DNA of 64,000 nucleotides, from the NCBI GenBank assembly GCA_000403255.2, contig KE159582.1, positions 410,237 to 474,236 of the forward strand, given 5' to 3'. The notes beneath the pieces are model-generated. The model was not told where the DNA came from and did no database searches. It worked only from the letters and a program-made list of their open reading frames with translations. Below are positions 62,494 through 64,000 of the stretch, piece by piece. The position numbers were made by a program, and so were the translations under genes. Numbering within the stretch: position 1 is the first letter of the stretch; every line of letters starts with the position of its first letter. Source of the stretch: Lachnospiraceae bacterium 3-1 (GTDB taxonomy: Bacteria; Bacillota; Clostridia; Lachnospirales; Lachnospiraceae).

Positions 62494-63102
62494 ATGATTA
62501 AGTTACATGAGTGTGAATGGTATGCACCAAACAAAAGAGAAGCATTATATAAAGCTAGTCTTTATACGGGATTTGATAAGGAGTTTTTTGAATGCGAGGT
62601 AATAAAAGAACCGAAAAAGGTAGGATTATTCAAAAAAGAAGATGGCATATATCATTGTTGGTATGAGTATGAAGGTATGGATTCTGATAAAGAGTTGAGA
62701 ATTGCAGACGCTACATTACATTTTGATACTAAACAAAAAATAATACTTGTTTTAAGATTCGGTTATAAAGCTTATGAAATTGAATATTCGGATCTTGTGG
62801 ACTATGAAATGGTGATTGTTTCTAGTTCGCAAACTTACACGGTAAGCAACAAAGATAAGTCACTGAAGGGTGGTATATTATTTGGAGTAACAGGTGCTAT
62901 TGTTGGAGCATCAAATTCAGAAACAGTTACAAGTACATCTGAAATTGCGGAATTAATTATTAGACTAAAATTTGAAAGAAAAGAATCATTTGAGATTTTA
63001 ACCTGTAATCAAAAATGCAATACTTCAAATAAGGAATGGAGAGATATTTTAGACCAAAGCAAAGAAGTAGATGAATATTTAAAAATGCTAGTAAAAAAAT
63101 AA
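62494..63102 (+). CDS. Hypothetical protein with Jag-N-like start
   Basis: A 202-aa protein. Residues ~10-50 (NKREALYKASLYTGFDKEFFECEVIKEPKKVGLF) resemble the Jag N-terminal RNA-binding-associated domain. A Gly-rich hydrophobic segment (GGILFGVTGAIVGASN) lies near residue 125 and could insert in a membrane. No known full-length match. Confidence 0.5.
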   Translation: MIKLHECEWYAPNKREALYKASLYTGFDKEFFECEVIKEPKKVGLFKKEDGIYHCWYEYEGMDSDKELRIADATLHFDTKQKIILVLRFGYKAYEIEYSDLVDYEMVIVSSSQTYTVSNKDKSLKGGILFGVTGAIVGASNSETVTSTSEIAELIIRLKFERKESFEILTCNQKCNTSNKEWRDILDQSKEVDEYLKMLVKK

Positions 63103-63169
63103 TTATTCATATGAAAAATTTAATTTGTAACATATTTAAAGACAGTTCAAAATAAAGGAACTGTCTTTT

Positions 63170-63601
63170 TTGAATGCAAAAATAAAAGGGGAATTGTTTA
63201 TGGCAGAAAATTTTATAATTGATTTAATTGCTTCCTTAAAGAAATCTCAGACAAAGAAACAGATTAAGGAAGATGTTAAAAACCTTGGAGATATAAAAGT
63301 TCCTTTGATTGGAACTTTAAAGAAATCTCAGACAAAGAAACAGATTAAGGAAGATCTATCATCAATAAATGGCACCGTAAATTTATCAGGCAAGGTAAAT
63401 AATAAGAAAATTACTGAATCTGTCCACCAGGCAACAGAACAAGCGCAGAGAAAAGTAAATGATAAACCTATTGAAATAAACTTTTCTGTTAAGAAAAATA
63501 AACTGGTAAATGATATTAAGCTTTTAGGACAGCAGAATGTCGGACGGCGAATTGAGGGAGACGCAAATGACGAATTATTTTTCCAACCTTTATCCAATTG
63601 A
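63170..63601 (+). pseudogene. Phage tail tape-measure protein, N-terminus only
   Basis: The product begins with AENFIIDLIASLKKSQTKKQI, then a second KKSQTKKQIKEDLSSINGTVNLSGKV unit and VNDKPIEINFSVKKNKLVNDI, the repeated pattern at the start of tape-measure proteins of Lachnospiraceae siphophages. After ~residue 125 the sequence changes to RRIEGDANDELFF and stops, whereas real proteins run to a thousand residues. The start is probably ATG 63200. The gene is cut by a DNA junction near 63530. Confidence 0.7.
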
Positions 63602-63683
63602 CTGCGCAGTGCTGTCTGTGAATGCACAATCCTACCGAAAATATGGCACGCTGCCAGAGCATGAATTCCTTCCTGAAATATAA
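63567..63683 (+). CDS. Mini-ORF at the module junction
   Basis: A 38-aa frame with GGGAG upstream (MTNYFSNLYPIDCAVLSVNAQ...). It resembles the start of a longer protein from an integrative element and may be truncated. Weak. Confidence 0.35.
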   Translation: MTNYFSNLYPIDCAVLSVNAQSYRKYGTLPEHEFLPEI

Positions 63684-63727
63684 AAGGCCATGGATCCCAT
63701 CAAGAGACCCACAGCCCTATGAAGCAT

Positions 63728-64000
63728 TCAGTTCTTCAGCTGTCCGGCAGCCAGGGCGGGCAGATGGATCAGGCCGGTGGCGACAGTCACCGCATCCACC
63801 TTCCGCATCAGGGAGCCGATCCTTTCTTCATTCCAAAAGATATCGGAGAAATCGGAGAGCTCGCACCCTACATCAAGGTTAGGGATGCACAGGTAGTTCC
63901 CATATTTATGCCGTCCGGCGAGGATGTGGAAGTAAGTCCCCCGCCCATTGATCTCAGCTTCATACCATCCGTTCTCCGTGCTCAGCAGGATGATCTGCCC
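63728..64000 (-). CDS. DUF6618-like protein (5' end beyond window)
   Basis: On the minus strand the frame is open from the window edge to TGA at 63728-63730, giving 90 residues. WYEAEINGRGTYFHILAGRHKYGNYLCIPNLDVGCELSDFSD...FWNEERI is the pattern of DUF6618 proteins of conjugative elements. G+C is clearly higher than in the preceding 40 kb, indicating a different module. Confidence 0.6.
   Translation of the reverse strand, partial: GQIILLSTENGWYEAEINGRGTYFHILAGRHKYGNYLCIPNLDVGCELSDFSDIFWNEERIGSLMRKVDAVTVATGLIHLPALAAGQLKN

Noticed and set aside
63622..63882. 86-aa plus-strand frame
   Set aside because: Opposite to the DUF6618-like gene, whose frame is open to the window edge; Pro/Ser/Arg-rich shadow.

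Overview
The window looks like the chromosome of a Gram-positive gut Clostridia, most likely a Lachnospiraceae: strong AGGAGG-type ribosome sites, many TTG starts, an FtsY/IlvA/ProA block typical of Firmicutes, an aldo/keto reductase with two 4Fe-4S clusters, PadR regulation and a low-to-medium G+C content. No rRNA or tRNA gene was seen.

Bases 1-20,320 are host DNA. They hold the 3' end of ftsY, ilvA, proA and an acetyltransferase. A small secreted-protein/membrane-protein cassette follows, bracketed by two near-identical 88-bp hairpin repeats. Next come the ferredoxin-type aldo/keto reductase, a secreted peptide gene, a padR/DUF6120-like pair with a broken second padR copy, and a secreted 579-aa protein. 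A transport operon (lipoprotein, two MalF/MalG-type permeases, an FtsX-like protein, no ATPase) precedes a subtilisin-like protease, a cardiolipin synthase and the 3' part of a D-Ala-D-Ala carboxypeptidase. That last gene is cut at about 20,322, where the catalytic N-terminal half is missing and a mobile element begins.

Bases ~20,322 to ~63,540 are a phage-like element, rich in small orphan genes and in perfect intergenic hairpins. Recognisable phage parts are an HK97-gp10-like protein and an HU protein at the left, and the N-terminus of a tail tape-measure protein at the right, truncated at ~63,530. In between are a pRha-like/endonuclease fusion, a NUMOD4/HNH endonuclease, a DnaJ-like protein, paired XRE regulators with operator arrays, a sigma-like protein, a DUF262-like protein, an HNH nuclease, a Lar-like zinc protein, a PIN toxin-antitoxin pair, an SF2 helicase, an Abi-alpha (DUF4393) protein and small membrane proteins.

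The most striking gene is at 57,364-60,579. It encodes a 1071-aa protein with an ADFDGD active site and an upstream SSSHSR motif, the signature of the single-chain two-barrel RNA polymerases related to eukaryotic RdRPs and to SP-beta YonO. A consensus promoter overlapped by LexA/DinR-like boxes lies about 500 bp upstream, and a twin of that promoter stands before 45,036. The element also carries three non-coding RNA candidates: a ~1.65-kb array of distinct perfect hairpins ending in an intrinsic terminator (25,140-26,806), a hammerhead ribozyme with complete core (34,380-34,438), and a ~95-nt small RNA with consensus promoter and terminator (41,035-41,164).

Bases ~63,540-64,000 are a different, G+C-richer module with the end of a DUF6618-like gene. 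The working picture is an SOS-responsive, SP-beta-like prophage or phage-derived element, inserted in a carboxypeptidase gene, with its own RNA polymerase and structured RNAs.
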